Assembly (NCBI RefSeq): GCF_007670255.1
Contig: NZ_SZVS01000002.1
Location: 474,138 to 538,137, forward strand
Source of the DNA: Paenarthrobacter nicotinovorans
Lineage (GTDB): Bacteria > Actinomycetota > Actinomycetes > Actinomycetales > Micrococcaceae
DNA: 64,000 nucleotides
Direction of reading: 5' to 3'
Shown: positions 8,694 to 17,310 of the stretch, one piece after another
Numbering within the stretch: the stretch's first letter is position 1
How the letters are laid out: each line of letters opens with the position of its first letter
Made by a program: the position numbers and the translations under genes
The notes under the pieces: generated by a model
What the model was told of the DNA's origin: nothing
Seen by the model: only the letters and a program-made list of their open reading frames with translations
Databases searched by the model: none

Positions 8694-9308
8694 TTAGGCG
8701 TCTTCTCCGGCGTCATCCAGGGTGACGACGCCGGACGGCGTCAGTACTTCCCGCACAGGGCGATCAAAAGCTTCGGCGGGTATGGAGCCGGAAGGCAACA
8801 AATCGTCGTCGTACACCACCGCGATGGTGGGCGGCCGCTGACCGGAGGCATCGAGGCCCTGCAGCAGCCGGTCGTAGTATCCGCCGCCTTGGCCGATCCT
8901 GTTCCCGTCACGATCCACGGCGGTTGCCGGCATGAAGATCCCCGCGGCCGTGGCCACCACTGAACTGTCCAATCGCTCGCCCAGGGGTTCGTCGATGGGT
9001 GCGTAGGTGGAGCGCTCAAAGACCGTCGACGGAGTCCAGTACACCCAGCTCAGTTGGCGTTCCGGTTCGCAGACCGGAAGCAGCACCTCGTGGCCCGCGT
9101 CATGAAGGGCCTCAAGCAGTGGCATGGTGGGTGGTTCGAAAGCGACCCCCACATACACCGCGAACCTGGCCGGTTCGCCGGAGGTGATGCCCTTGGCCCA
9201 GGCGGTGCCATGCTGGGCCAGTGCCTCGCCCGCTGCTGCGATCTGCTCCGGGGACAGGGCCCTTCTGTAGAGTCGCCGGCTGCGGCGGATGTCTTCTTTC
9301 GATGCCAT
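8694..9308 (-). CDS. 5-formyltetrahydrofolate cyclo-ligase
   Basis: Converts 5-formyl-THF to 5,10-methenyl-THF with ATP in folate one-carbon metabolism. The 204-residue length is typical. The N-terminus (ASKEDIRRSRRLYRRALSP) carries the basic family signature, and the substrate/ATP loop appears as DRDGNRIGQGGGYYDRLL near residues 130-147. The start ATG at 9308 has GAGGA upstream. It is transcribed away from galU across a short divergent region and lies upstream of fmdB on the same strand, an arrangement often seen in Micrococcaceae. Confidence 0.9.
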   Translation of the reverse strand: MASKEDIRRSRRLYRRALSPEQIAAAGEALAQHGTAWAKGITSGEPARFAVYVGVAFEPPTMPLLEALHDAGHEVLLPVCEPERQLSWVYWTPSTVFERSTYAPIDEPLGERLDSSVVATAAGIFMPATAVDRDGNRIGQGGGYYDRLLQGLDASGQRPPTIAVVYDDDLLPSGSIPAEAFDRPVREVLTPSGVVTLDDAGEDA

Positions 9309-9423
9309 CTGTGTCCAATCCTCAGGTTCGTGGGGTCCGATTGAATTGTTGCGTGGTGTTGAGCAGCCAAGAAAATGTGCAAGCCGCGCGGCGGGGGTTT
9401 AGCCGATGATCTGTTCCTTCCGT

Positions 9424-9429
9424 TACATT
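9424..9429 (+). promoter_or_regulatory. -10 box of galU, leaderless start
   Basis: TACATT followed by 6 bases and the GTG at 9436. It sets the galU start 30 bases downstream of the first in-frame ATG (9406), which lies upstream of the promoter element. Confidence 0.65.
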
Positions 9430-9435
9430 AGTCCG

Positions 9436-10341
9436 GTGACTCTCGATAACAACGCTGTCCGTAAGGCTGTCATCCCCGCAGCGGGTCTTGGTACCCGGTT
9501 CCTTCCCGCCACCAAGGCGATGCCGAAGGAAATGCTGCCCGTGGTCGACAAGCCCGCCATCCAGTACGTCGTCGAAGAAGCGGTCAAGGTGGGCCTGCAC
9601 GACGTCCTCATGATCACAGGACGCAGCAAGCGCGCCCTGGAAGACCACTTTGACCGGGTGCCGGCGCTTGAAGCGACCTTGGCTGAAAAGGGCGACACCG
9701 CCAAGCTTGAAGCCATCCAGTCCGCCACCAACCTCGGTGACATCCACTACGTCCGTCAAGGCGATCCGAACGGTCTGGGCCACGCTGTCCTGCGTGCAAA
9801 GCAGCACGTCGGTTACGAGCCCTTTGCCGTCCTCCTTGGTGATGACCTCATCGACGCCCGCGACGACCTCCTGAGCGAAATGATCGCTGTCCAGCAGAAG
9901 ACCGGCGGTTCCGTCGTGGCCCTGATCGAGGTGGAGCCTTCCAAGATCAGCGCTTACGGTTGCGCCGACGTTGAGGACATCGACGAGGACGGTTACGTCC
10001 GCATCAAGCAGCTGGTGGAAAAGCCGTCTCCCGAAGAGGCCCCTTCGAACCTTGCCGTAATTGGCCGCTATGTGCTGCACCCGGCTGTCTTCGAGGTCCT
10101 GGAGAAGACCGGCCCGGGCCGCGGTGGAGAAATCCAGCTGACCGATGCCCTTGAGGTCCTGGCAGCCGGCGAAGGAGAGGGCTACGGCGTTTACGGCGTG
10201 GTCTTCCGCGGCCGCCGCTACGACACCGGCGACAAGCTCAGCTACCTCAAAGCCTGCATCGAGCTGGCAGCCGAGCGTGAGGACCTCGGTCCTGAGCTTC
10301 GCGAGTGGCTGCCTAACTTCACCGCCACGCTTCCCCAGTAA
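9436..10341 (+). CDS. galU: UTP--glucose-1-phosphate uridylyltransferase
   Basis: Makes UDP-glucose from UTP and glucose-1-phosphate for cell-wall sugars and glycolipids. The 301-residue protein carries the nucleotidyltransferase signature AAGLGTRFLPATKAMPKEML near its N-terminus, then LLGDDLID (metal and sugar binding), VEKP and GEIQLTDAL. The GTG at 9436 is chosen because its -10 box lies 6 bases upstream and because the family begins just before KAVIPAAGLG. The acetyltransferase gene starts 5 bases after its stop, so the two are probably co-transcribed. Confidence 0.95.
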   Translation: MTLDNNAVRKAVIPAAGLGTRFLPATKAMPKEMLPVVDKPAIQYVVEEAVKVGLHDVLMITGRSKRALEDHFDRVPALEATLAEKGDTAKLEAIQSATNLGDIHYVRQGDPNGLGHAVLRAKQHVGYEPFAVLLGDDLIDARDDLLSEMIAVQQKTGGSVVALIEVEPSKISAYGCADVEDIDEDGYVRIKQLVEKPSPEEAPSNLAVIGRYVLHPAVFEVLEKTGPGRGGEIQLTDALEVLAAGEGEGYGVYGVVFRGRRYDTGDKLSYLKACIELAAEREDLGPELREWLPNFTATLPQ

Positions 10342-10346
10342 CAAGG

Positions 10347-10973
10347 ATGTACGGTTCTGCGATCTGGCCGGTGACGCTGGAGTGCGGAGACCTGGCACTG
10401 CGGCCCATCCGGTACCGCGATAAGCGGGAATGGTCCGAGGTCCGTTCGCGGAACAGTGATTGGCTTGCGCCATGGGAGGCGTCCAACCCGGCTCCGGGTG
10501 GCCGCCTCCCCAGCTATCGCCAGATGGTTGCATCGTTGAACGAGCAGGCGCGCCACTCCACGGCTTTGCCGTTTGTTATCGTTGAACGCACAGCCGGCCT
10601 CCGTGAACCCGCAATCGTGGGTCAGCTGACGGTTTCCTCGATTATCTGGGGATCAGCCATGATGGCCACACTTGGCTATTGGGTGGACAAGGAGCGGGCC
10701 GGCCGCGGCATCGCTCCCACAGCGGTAGCGATGGCGACGGATCACTGCTTCAACGTGCTCGGGCTGCATCGGATGGAAATCAACATCCGGCCTGAAAACG
10801 GGCCCAGCCTTCGGGTCGTGGAGAAGCTTGGATTCCGCGATGAGGGGTACCGGGAAAGGTATCTGCACATCAATGGACAGTGGGCTGACCACCGCTCCTT
10901 CGCCCTGACGTCGGAGGAAGTTCCGGAGGGTCTGCTTCGCAGGTGGCTCAAAGGACAAACGGGCAGGTCATAG
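10347..10973 (+). CDS. GNAT family N-acetyltransferase (RimJ-like)
   Basis: A 208-residue GNAT-fold acetyltransferase. WPVTLECGDLALRPIRYRD opens the domain, RNSDWLAPWEA is typical of the RimJ group, and the acetyl-CoA-binding strand and loop appear around YWVDKERAGRGIAPTAVAM. The region HRMEINIRPENGPSLRVVEKLGF is the C-terminal GNAT signature. RimJ-type enzymes acetylate protein N-termini, but the substrate here is unknown. It follows galU by 5 bases. In other actinobacteria a moeA-like gene (glp) often sits between galU and this gene, and it is absent here. Confidence 0.9.
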   Translation: MYGSAIWPVTLECGDLALRPIRYRDKREWSEVRSRNSDWLAPWEASNPAPGGRLPSYRQMVASLNEQARHSTALPFVIVERTAGLREPAIVGQLTVSSIIWGSAMMATLGYWVDKERAGRGIAPTAVAMATDHCFNVLGLHRMEINIRPENGPSLRVVEKLGFRDEGYRERYLHINGQWADHRSFALTSEEVPEGLLRRWLKGQTGRS

Positions 10974-11057
10974 GCCATTTCGGCCTTATCTCCAGTCATT
11001 TGCGGACTCGACCACGACACACCGGCCGCAATGCCGCCACCCCCGGTGATTTGCTTC

Positions 11058-11063
11058 TACGGT
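11058..11063 (+). promoter_or_regulatory. -10 box of the GlpR/SepX-like gene, leaderless start
   Basis: TACGGT is followed by 7 bases and the GTG at 11071. This favours that GTG over the TTG at 11065. Confidence 0.5.
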
Positions 11064-11070
11064 TTTGAAT

Positions 11071-11985
11071 GTGGACTTCCCTCTCAGCAGCTCAGTGATA
11101 CTTGTGGTCACTGTCGCGCTGTGGATGGTCTGGGTGGCGCCGTATGTTCTGCGGAACAGACGCCAGCAAGTCCAAGCGGCCGCTGTTCCAGCAGAGGCTT
11201 TCGACGACGAACCAGACGAACCGCAGGCAGGGGTGGTACTGACTTTGGCACCTCAGCAGGAGAAACCGATGGAGACCATGCACAGCAAAGCACAGGCGTC
11301 GCCCCAGGAATCCCGTGTGTCCGAGTCCTCGGCGGGCAAACCGGCCCCCACGCCCTTCACTATCCGCTATGCGCGGCTCACTCTGGCCTTGTCAGGGCTT
11401 GTCCTGCTGCTGACGGCTATAGTTTCGGGCATTGTGCGTCTTTTCGGTACAGGCACTGTCTGGTTGCCGCTGGTCTCGTTCATCGGCGCGGTGGTCGCCG
11501 TCGTGGTTTTGCGCAAACTGGCCCTGCGCGACCTTCGCGAACGGCGCGCCCGCCGCGAAGCGCAGGCATCGCCTATCCCCACGCCTGCGCGTTATCTGCC
11601 GAAAGAACCGGCGGTTGAGGTCAAGGAAACTGCCGTTTTCGATGCCGAGGCCAACAGCCGCGAGAACGCCCGCTTGTCGGCGGTGGAGCTGCGCCAGGCA
11701 GCATTGGCCGTTGCTGTCGCCGCCGGAGATGAGTCGGCGCAGACCGCCGCAGACTCCAAGGGTGCCAGCTGGCAGCCCGTCGAGGTTCCGAAGCCTACCT
11801 ACGTTGACGCAGCGAAGGCCCAGCGCCCGGCGCCTGAACCGCTGGATCTGCCGGAAGCGCCGAAGCCCGTGGGCAAGCCGGTCCTGAAGCAGTCGACTGG
11901 ACAAGCTGAAGCAGCGGCAGTTTCCCCCAAGGCCCAAAGCGCCCTGAGCAACCTGGACGACGTCCTGCAGCGACGCCGCGCCTGA
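11071..11985 (+). CDS. GlpR/SepX-like membrane protein, candidate cell-division factor
   Basis: A 304-residue protein. The N-terminus has one helix followed by a positive motif (SSSVILVVTVALWMVW, then VAPYVLRNRR), resembling the start of actinobacterial SepX/GlpR. A long acidic, alanine-rich cytoplasmic loop follows. Two more helices near residues 110-155 (LTLALSGLVLLLTAIVSGIV and VWLPLVSFIGAVVAVVVL) end in a strongly basic stretch, and a disordered tail closes the protein. SepX acts in Streptomyces septation, and GlpR is the membrane partner of the MoeA-like Glp in Corynebacterium. The match rests on topology, the N-terminal pattern and the position after galU and rimJ, so it is a family-level inference. 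Confidence 0.6.
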   Translation: MDFPLSSSVILVVTVALWMVWVAPYVLRNRRQQVQAAAVPAEAFDDEPDEPQAGVVLTLAPQQEKPMETMHSKAQASPQESRVSESSAGKPAPTPFTIRYARLTLALSGLVLLLTAIVSGIVRLFGTGTVWLPLVSFIGAVVAVVVLRKLALRDLRERRARREAQASPIPTPARYLPKEPAVEVKETAVFDAEANSRENARLSAVELRQAALAVAVAAGDESAQTAADSKGASWQPVEVPKPTYVDAAKAQRPAPEPLDLPEAPKPVGKPVLKQSTGQAEAAAVSPKAQSALSNLDDVLQRRRA

Positions 11986-11991
11986 GACCGC

Positions 11992-12792
11992 ATGAGTTCC
12001 ATCTGCGTTGCCGGTGGTACTGGCCAGGTGGGCCGCGAGGTCGTCCGGCTTGCTGTGGATGCCGGGCACCAGGTTTCGGTTCTTAGCCGCCATGTCCCGG
12101 ACGCCGGCTCTGCAGGCCATCACGACGGCGTCACCTACTTCGCCGGCGATGTCACCACGGGCGTTGGCCTGACGGCCGCGATGGCAGGTGCCGACGTCGT
12201 TATTGACTGCCTCGAAGGCCAGTTCGGGAAGGCGCAAAAACAATTCGCCGACGGCGGTGGGCGGCTTCTCGCTGCCGCCGTGGCGCAGGGTGTCCGGAGG
12301 GCCGTGCTGCTGTCCATCATCAACTGCGATCTGAGTACATTCCCGTATTACGTTTCCAAGGCTGCCAAGGAAGGCAAGTATGCGGAGGCGGCCCTGGAGA
12401 CGGCGGTGGTGCGCGCAACCCAGTTCCACGGCCTCGTCGCCGGGATCTTTGCCGCCGGGGCTCGGGTGGGATTGATCCCTGTGTTCAAGGGTGTGGCGTT
12501 CCAGTCGATCTCGCCGGCCGACGTCGCAGGGGAGTTGCTGGCGGTGGCGTTGGCGGATTCGCCTGCGACTGGGGAACGGGTGCGGACGGTGGGTGGGCCG
12601 GAAGTGCTGCCAATGCGTTCAATGGCCGAGCAGTGGAAGGCCACTACTGGGTCGCGGGGAAGGATTATCAGCGTGCCTTTGCCGGGTTCCATGGGTGCTT
12701 TCCTTCGGGCCGGCCACAATCTTGTCCCGGAGCACGCGGTTGGCACGGAGACGTTCGTGTCGTGGTTGGAAAAGCGCCGGGAAAGTTTGTAG
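11992..12792 (+). CDS. NAD(P)-binding NmrA/SDR-like protein
   Basis: A 266-residue atypical short-chain dehydrogenase. The Rossmann glycine motif VAGGTGQVGREVVRLA sits at the very N-terminus, and GADVVIDCLEG and AQGVRRAVLLSIINCD follow as in NAD(P)H-binding NmrA-like proteins that act as redox sensors or oxidoreductases. A conserved Tyr-x-x-x-Lys pair is seen in YYVSKAAKEGKY. It starts 6 bases after the GlpR/SepX-like gene and may share its transcript. The tRNA-Ala gene follows. The substrate is unknown. Confidence 0.8.
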   Translation: MSSICVAGGTGQVGREVVRLAVDAGHQVSVLSRHVPDAGSAGHHDGVTYFAGDVTTGVGLTAAMAGADVVIDCLEGQFGKAQKQFADGGGRLLAAAVAQGVRRAVLLSIINCDLSTFPYYVSKAAKEGKYAEAALETAVVRATQFHGLVAGIFAAGARVGLIPVFKGVAFQSISPADVAGELLAVALADSPATGERVRTVGGPEVLPMRSMAEQWKATTGSRGRIISVPLPGSMGAFLRAGHNLVPEHAVGTETFVSWLEKRRESL

Positions 12793-12828
12793 CCTAGGGA
12801 CACTGGTCGGGCGGAAATGCCTGGTCCG

Positions 12829-12901
12829 GGGGCTATAGCTCAGTTGGTAGAGCGCTTCGTTCGCATCGAAGAGGTCAGGAGTTCGAATCTCCTTAGCTCC
12901 A
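12829..12901 (+). tRNA. tRNA-Ala (anticodon CGC)
   Basis: A complete 73-base cloverleaf. The acceptor arm GGGGCTA (12829-12835) pairs with TAGCTCC (12894-12900). The D arm is GCTC/GAGC, the anticodon arm CTTCG-TTCGCAT-CGAAG places CGC at 12862-12864, and the T arm is AGGAG-TTCGAAT-CTCCT. The discriminator is A at 12901 and CCA is not encoded. It reads GCG codons. It borders an atypical patch. Confidence 0.95.
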
Positions 12902-13081
12902 CATTTCCAGATGCTTAAACCCTGACATTGGGTGACCCCGGTTGGGGGCGCACGGCGACGAACCGCTCGGCGCGCCGGATCGCCGCCTTTCCGCGATGTC
13001 TCGATGCTGTTGACCCCGGGTGGAGTAGTGCAGTTGCCGTGCCGGCAACTGGTATGGAGGCTAGCTTGCCGAGGAGCGTGA

Positions 13082-13978
13082 ATGTATCGAGAATTCTGGT
13101 GGGCTTCGGCGATGACAAGAATGGACACACGGGATTCTCTCGCGACGGTGGTCGAGCGTGGTGTCCATGGTCGGCGAACCGTGGTCCCTCCCGAGGAGGT
13201 CACAACTTTCAATCTCGTGCGGCGCCTGGCTTTTTGGCACGCGCGGCAAGGGGCTAACTACGTCGCGCTCCATTCTCGTCCGCTTGAAGGAGGAAACGTA
13301 AGTACTGGAAGGCCCCCGAGCGGTGCGGATCTCGAATTGTCGGTGGAAACGGCCCCGGGCGTATGGGTGGACCTTGCCCTCCAAGCGAAAAAGTTGAACC
13401 CTTCAACCGGTAGATATGACGGATGGAACCAGACTCAGAACAATTCTCTCAGACGATGGGCGAGCAACCACGGTAATCGGACACCGGGCATGCTTCTGTA
13501 TAACTGCGACACGCCTCCGTTTGGGTCGCCGGGAACCACGGGAATCGCGATGGGGGCTTGCTGCAGTTCCCCGTTGCGGTGCCATGGATGGCGGTGGCCA
13601 AACTGGGCATTGCCGGACCACCGAACACCTGTCGCGGTAGCACTTGTGATTCTCGACCCTTACGGGACTACCCCGGCACTCAACGCTCCCGCTAGTTTGA
13701 CCGATCCAACGCCGGCTCAGGTCCTTCCCTGGATGCAGCCACTTGAGTGTCTGTTCTGCCCGCGACCCACGAGTGGGTCAAATCCAACGCCGGTACCGCT
13801 TTCAGACCATCCTCCCCAGTGGGCCAAGGCGCTGCTGGAAGCGCCGCGGGTTGAAGAAGCAGATGCCACGTCGTCGCGGCTTGACGCCGAGGGTCTCAGT
13901 GATCTCGCGGCCTTTTCCCTGGCATTGCCTTACCTAGTCGCTGGTCAGGCGAATGATCGGACCAACCGACGCGGCTAG
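13082..13978 (+). CDS. DUF6615-like protein, possible nuclease-fold protein
   Basis: A 298-residue protein. Residues 80-105 read SGADLELSVE then VDLALQAKKL: D83 and the Q101-A-K103 triad fit a PD-(D/E)xK-like core with Gln in place of the acidic residue, as in DUF6615 proteins. Cysteine pairs downstream (ACC...RCHGW and LECLFC) suggest a metal site. The ATG at 13082 has GAGGAG 5 bases upstream, and an ATG at 13112 is an alternative. Codon use is less G/C-rich at third positions than in its neighbours, and it lies 180 bases after a tRNA gene, so recent acquisition is plausible. Function, including any defence role, is unproven. Confidence 0.55.
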   Translation: MYREFWWASAMTRMDTRDSLATVVERGVHGRRTVVPPEEVTTFNLVRRLAFWHARQGANYVALHSRPLEGGNVSTGRPPSGADLELSVETAPGVWVDLALQAKKLNPSTGRYDGWNQTQNNSLRRWASNHGNRTPGMLLYNCDTPPFGSPGTTGIAMGACCSSPLRCHGWRWPNWALPDHRTPVAVALVILDPYGTTPALNAPASLTDPTPAQVLPWMQPLECLFCPRPTSGSNPTPVPLSDHPPQWAKALLEAPRVEEADATSSRLDAEGLSDLAAFSLALPYLVAGQANDRTNRRG

Positions 13979-14336
13979 CGCCAGAGTAATTGCACTGGCC
14001 AAAGCGCTAGTGCTCGTATGACGCTCTAAATCACGTGGCGAGCGTCCTTCAAACAGGGTTCCCCGGGCACGGCTGTGTTGGGTTCGGACCACACGTCTTC
14101 GACTCGAATGCCTCCGCGCGGTTCGCTGGCGTCCAGCGTGGACGGCTAGATGTGCGTCCAAGAGTAGGACCGACCGAAGACAGGGTTAGCCGCGGATCCG
14201 AAAGGGACGGGAACTGGGCGCGTCGACCAGTGTGAGGTCAAGATCGAGGCCCTTCACCCGAGGTGTCCTTCATTTCGAGACCGCCCAACACCCCACTGAT
14301 TCGCCGCAGGCGTTTACACCTGATTAGCTGTTTCCC
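13979..14336. other. gene-free stretch beside the tRNA patch
   Basis: In these 358 bases I see no convincing gene. A minus-strand open frame at 13934-14161 lacks recognisable family features and reads like decayed or random sequence. I found no copy of the tRNA-Ala 3' end that would mark an attachment site. A weak -10-like TAGCTG lies 6 bases before the next gene. Confidence 0.5.
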
Positions 14337-14801
14337 ATGGGATTCTTCAGAAAGCGGACAACGGCTACCCCCGTCGAGGACTTCGAGCAGCCGGTTTACA
14401 GCGAGCTAAGCGTCGAGCACAGGGCCTTCCTCGCCGGCCACATCAAACTTGCGGACCAGGCGGAAGTCGACCTCGAGGATCCCGCCAGCGTAGTCGGGTT
14501 TTATGAGCTGGTGTACGCGACGTGGCAGAGTTCCCCGGAGGGCACCCACGCGGAGCTTCAAGAGCCGTACTGCAACGCTGCCGGCGTCGCCTATGGTGAG
14601 CTGTTGGCGCGGACCACGCCGTTGCGTTGGGTGATTGCGGAGGACTCCCTCGGGCGGGAGTTGGCGCTTCACGCTGAGCAAAACAACATGCTGGTCTACC
14701 CCCTGAACGCCGTGGAAAAGCGCTGGGTGCGGGGCGAGGACGGCGACTTTATCCCGGCACTCGCCACTGCGGTGTACAAGCAGTTGGGTCGACTGAGCTA
14801 G
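14337..14801 (+). CDS. DUF3806-like hypothetical protein
   Basis: A soluble 154-residue acidic protein. The stretch GVAYGELLARTTPLRWVIAE, then LALHAEQNNMLVYPLNAVEKRW, resembles DUF3806, a domain of unknown function in which a GxxxGE helix is followed by a W-x-x-x-x-D strand. There is no signal peptide or membrane segment. The ATG at 14337 has a weak -10-like TAGCTG 6 bases upstream. It converges on the XRE regulator gene with a gap of 10 bases. Confidence 0.6.
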   Translation: MGFFRKRTTATPVEDFEQPVYSELSVEHRAFLAGHIKLADQAEVDLEDPASVVGFYELVYATWQSSPEGTHAELQEPYCNAAGVAYGELLARTTPLRWVIAEDSLGRELALHAEQNNMLVYPLNAVEKRWVRGEDGDFIPALATAVYKQLGRLS

Positions 14802-14811
14802 TCCCCGCGGC

Positions 14812-15702
14812 CTACCGCTGGCCGGATTCCAAGGGGCGGTCCGCCTCAAGGTTGGCCACTGGCTGTGTGGACGCCAGCAGTTGAAGCGCCTCAGCTGCAG
14901 GAGATCCCGGATCAGCTGAGTACATAAGAATCCGGTGACCCGATTCGTCCGGCGGGCCCAGGACTTCGAAATGGAGCTCAAGGTCACCAACGTCGGGATG
15001 ATGCATGTGTTTGATGCCCGACATGCAGTTTTCGACCGGATGCCGGGCCCACAGTTTGGCGAACTCTTCGCTGGTCATGGTCAGCTCACCAACAAGGGAG
15101 GCCAGTTCAGGGTCTTCGGTTGAGCGCCCGGCGAGCAAGCGCAGTGACGATACAGCCCGGGCGGCTTCCTCACGCCAACGGGTATACAGCTCACGGGTGT
15201 GGGGGTCCAGGAACAGCATTCGCGTCATGTTCGGCCTCGTCGCGGGCCGGGAGGGTGCTTCGAAAGCCAGATGCCCTGCAACCAAGCGGTGCCCGAGCCG
15301 GTTCCAGGCCAGCACTTCACTGCGACGGCCCATGACGACAGCCGGAGTGTTGGGCATGGACTGGATGAGCCGCAACGTGCCGGACCTGGCTTTGTCCGGC
15401 CGTGCCGATGGACGCCGCTTGGTTGCCGACGGCCGGGCCAGGTTGAAAAGGTGCTTACGCTCGTCGCTGTTCAGATTCAGGGCTCTGGCGATGGCGTCAA
15501 TGACGGCCTCGGAAGCGTTGGTGCTCTGGCCCTGCTCCAAGCGCGTGTAGTAGGTATTGCTCACCCCGGCAAGCATCGCCAATTCTTCCCGGCGGAGCCC
15601 GGGAACGCGGCGGATTCCGTAGTTGATGAGGCCGACATCCTCCGGCTGCAAAGCGGCTCTTCGGACGCGAAGGAACTCCCCAAGTTCGCTGTAGTTGCTC
15701 AT
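14812..15702 (-). CDS. XRE family regulator with MmyB-like ligand-binding domain
   Basis: A 296-residue regulator. The N-terminal HTH (residues about 5-75) reads LGEFLRVRRAALQPEDVG, LRREELAMLAGVSNTYYTRLEQG. A PAS-like MmyB domain follows: MPNTPAVVMGRRSEVLAWN, FLDPHTRELYTRW, then FAKLWARHPV. This family binds an unknown, probably fatty-acid-like ligand. The start at 15702 is used because it opens the standard family N-terminus (SNYSELGEFLRVRR), and an in-frame ATG three codons upstream (15711) is possible. It is divergent from the MFS exporter gene, so it probably controls that gene and itself. Confidence 0.85.
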   Translation of the reverse strand: MSNYSELGEFLRVRRAALQPEDVGLINYGIRRVPGLRREELAMLAGVSNTYYTRLEQGQSTNASEAVIDAIARALNLNSDERKHLFNLARPSATKRRPSARPDKARSGTLRLIQSMPNTPAVVMGRRSEVLAWNRLGHRLVAGHLAFEAPSRPATRPNMTRMLFLDPHTRELYTRWREEAARAVSSLRLLAGRSTEDPELASLVGELTMTSEEFAKLWARHPVENCMSGIKHMHHPDVGDLELHFEVLGPPDESGHRILMYSADPGSPAAEALQLLASTQPVANLEADRPLESGQR

Positions 15703-15849
15703 GAACCCCATTCTGCCGGTCTTCCTGGGTGCTGTCCTGTCCCTGTCAGGGGTAGGCACGAGGGGGTGTGGTTGAGTCACCCGCGTTCGGTGACAGTGGA
15801 GATTCCAGATGGTGCGCAACAGCAGCACCACCTCCACGGAAGGACTCCC

Positions 15850-17310
15850 ATGACATCGCACGTTGCAGCAGAACCCGACGGACGGCCCTCGGATGCCGCC
15901 GTTCCACCCGGGCGGATGACGGGCCGGCAAAGGCTTGCGCTCGTCGTCTTGCTAGCGGCCAGTTTCACCCTGGCCGTTGACTTCTCCATCCTCAACGTCG
16001 CACTCCCGGCCATAGGTGCCGACGTCGGCTTCGGCTTGGAGAACCTCCAATGGATCGCGACGGCGTTCGCCTTATGCGCCGCCGGTCTGACTCTGCTGTT
16101 CGGGCGTGCCGCCGACATCGCAGGCCGCCGCCGGATGTTCCTCCTCGGTATGGCCTTGCTTGGCGTGGCCTCGCTGGCCGGTGGCTTGGCCACGGTCCCG
16201 GCGGTGCTGCTCATCGCCCGCGTGGGCCAAGGCATCGCCACTGCCATGGTGGTCCCCGCAGCCCTGGCACTCCTCCTTGCCTCGTTCCCGGAAGGGCCGT
16301 TGAGGGATAAGGCGCTGGGCCTTAACGGTTCCCTCATGGCCGCCGGATTCACTACCGGTGCCATCCTTGGCGGGCTGCTGACCGATCTGCTCAGTTGGCG
16401 CTGGGCATTCCTCATCAACATCCCCGTAGCCCTCGCTGTGCTCATTATTGGCCCGATGGTTCTGTCCGAAAGCAAGCCAGCTACCAGGCTGCGCTTGGAC
16501 GTACCGGGCGCCATCACGGTCACGCTGGGTCTCCTGGCATTGGTTTTCGGCCTCACGAACGCGGCCGAGCACTCATGGAGCGATCCGCTGACGCTGGGTT
16601 CCCTTGTGGCCGCCGTCGTGCTTTTCATCGCTTTCGTAGCCGTCGAGCGTCGGGCCGCATCGCCGCTGGTACCCTTGGGCATCCTGAAGCGGTCCACTGT
16701 GGCGTGGGGGAACACGGCGGGCATCCTGGCCTTCGTCACCGAGACGTCCCTGGTTTTCCTCCTGACCCTGTACCTGCAGCAGGTCCTCGGCTACACCCCG
16801 CTCGGCGCCGGTCTGGCCTTTGCTGTGCTGGGTCTTGGTACGGTCCTTGGCGGAGTCCTTGGCCCCAAGGTCATAGGCAAGCTCGGGAACAAGAAGGCGA
16901 TCGTTTATGGTTTCATCGTTCAAGCCATTGCCACCGGTGCGCTGGTGCTTCTGAGCGCCGAACCTGCCTCCATCGGACTGCTGCTGGTGGCGACCTTCAT
17001 CGGCGGAGTGGCGAACCTGGTGGTCATCGTGGGCTTTATGGTCACTGCGACGTCGGGAGTGACGGACACCGAGCAGGGGTTGGCCACTGGACTGGCAACC
17101 ATGAGCCGGCAAATCGGAATCACCCTGGGCATACCGGTGATGAGCGCCATTTTTACTGCGCGGATTGTGGCCATCGGCAACCATGCTGCCCCGGCCGTGC
17201 TCGGAGGGGTGACCACTGCCATCTGGGTCAACGCCGGCCTGTGCTTGGTAATGGCCCTGTTGGTTGCCGTGTTTCTGCGGAAACCGTCCGGGCTACCGGC
17301 ATTCCGCTGA
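15850..17310 (+). CDS. MFS drug exporter, DHA2 (14-helix) family
   Basis: A 486-residue EmrB/QacA-type proton antiporter with about 14 membrane helices. Helix 1 ends in LAVDFSILNVALPAIG, the DHA2 motif D1. The loop 2-3 motif is FGRAADIAGRRRMFLLG. Motif C-like GFTTGAILGGLLTDLLSWRW lies in helix 5. The ATG at 15850 has GGAAGGA 8 bases upstream. It is divergent from the XRE/MmyB-like gene, and its 3' end overlaps the convergent dedA-like gene by 18 bases. The substrate is unknown. Confidence 0.9.
   Translation: MTSHVAAEPDGRPSDAAVPPGRMTGRQRLALVVLLAASFTLAVDFSILNVALPAIGADVGFGLENLQWIATAFALCAAGLTLLFGRAADIAGRRRMFLLGMALLGVASLAGGLATVPAVLLIARVGQGIATAMVVPAALALLLASFPEGPLRDKALGLNGSLMAAGFTTGAILGGLLTDLLSWRWAFLINIPVALAVLIIGPMVLSESKPATRLRLDVPGAITVTLGLLALVFGLTNAAEHSWSDPLTLGSLVAAVVLFIAFVAVERRAASPLVPLGILKRSTVAWGNTAGILAFVTETSLVFLLTLYLQQVLGYTPLGAGLAFAVLGLGTVLGGVLGPKVIGKLGNKKAIVYGFIVQAIATGALVLLSAEPASIGLLLVATFIGGVANLVVIVGFMVTATSGVTDTEQGLATGLATMSRQIGITLGIPVMSAIFTARIVAIGNHAAPAVLGGVTTAIWVNAGLCLVMALLVAVFLRKPSGLPAFR

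Noticed and set aside
9406..9435. Upstream ATG of galU at 9406
   Set aside because: It would place the -10 box inside the gene. GTG 9436 has correct leaderless spacing and gives the usual N-terminus.
13934..14161. Minus-strand frame of 75 codons, once thought an ankyrin-type remnant
   Set aside because: A few residues resemble ankyrin repeats, but no full repeat, promoter or ribosome-binding site is present.
12881..14336. Attachment-site repeat of the tRNA-Ala 3' end
   Set aside because: I looked for a second copy of the T-arm and acceptor sequence downstream and found none, and no integrase gene is present.
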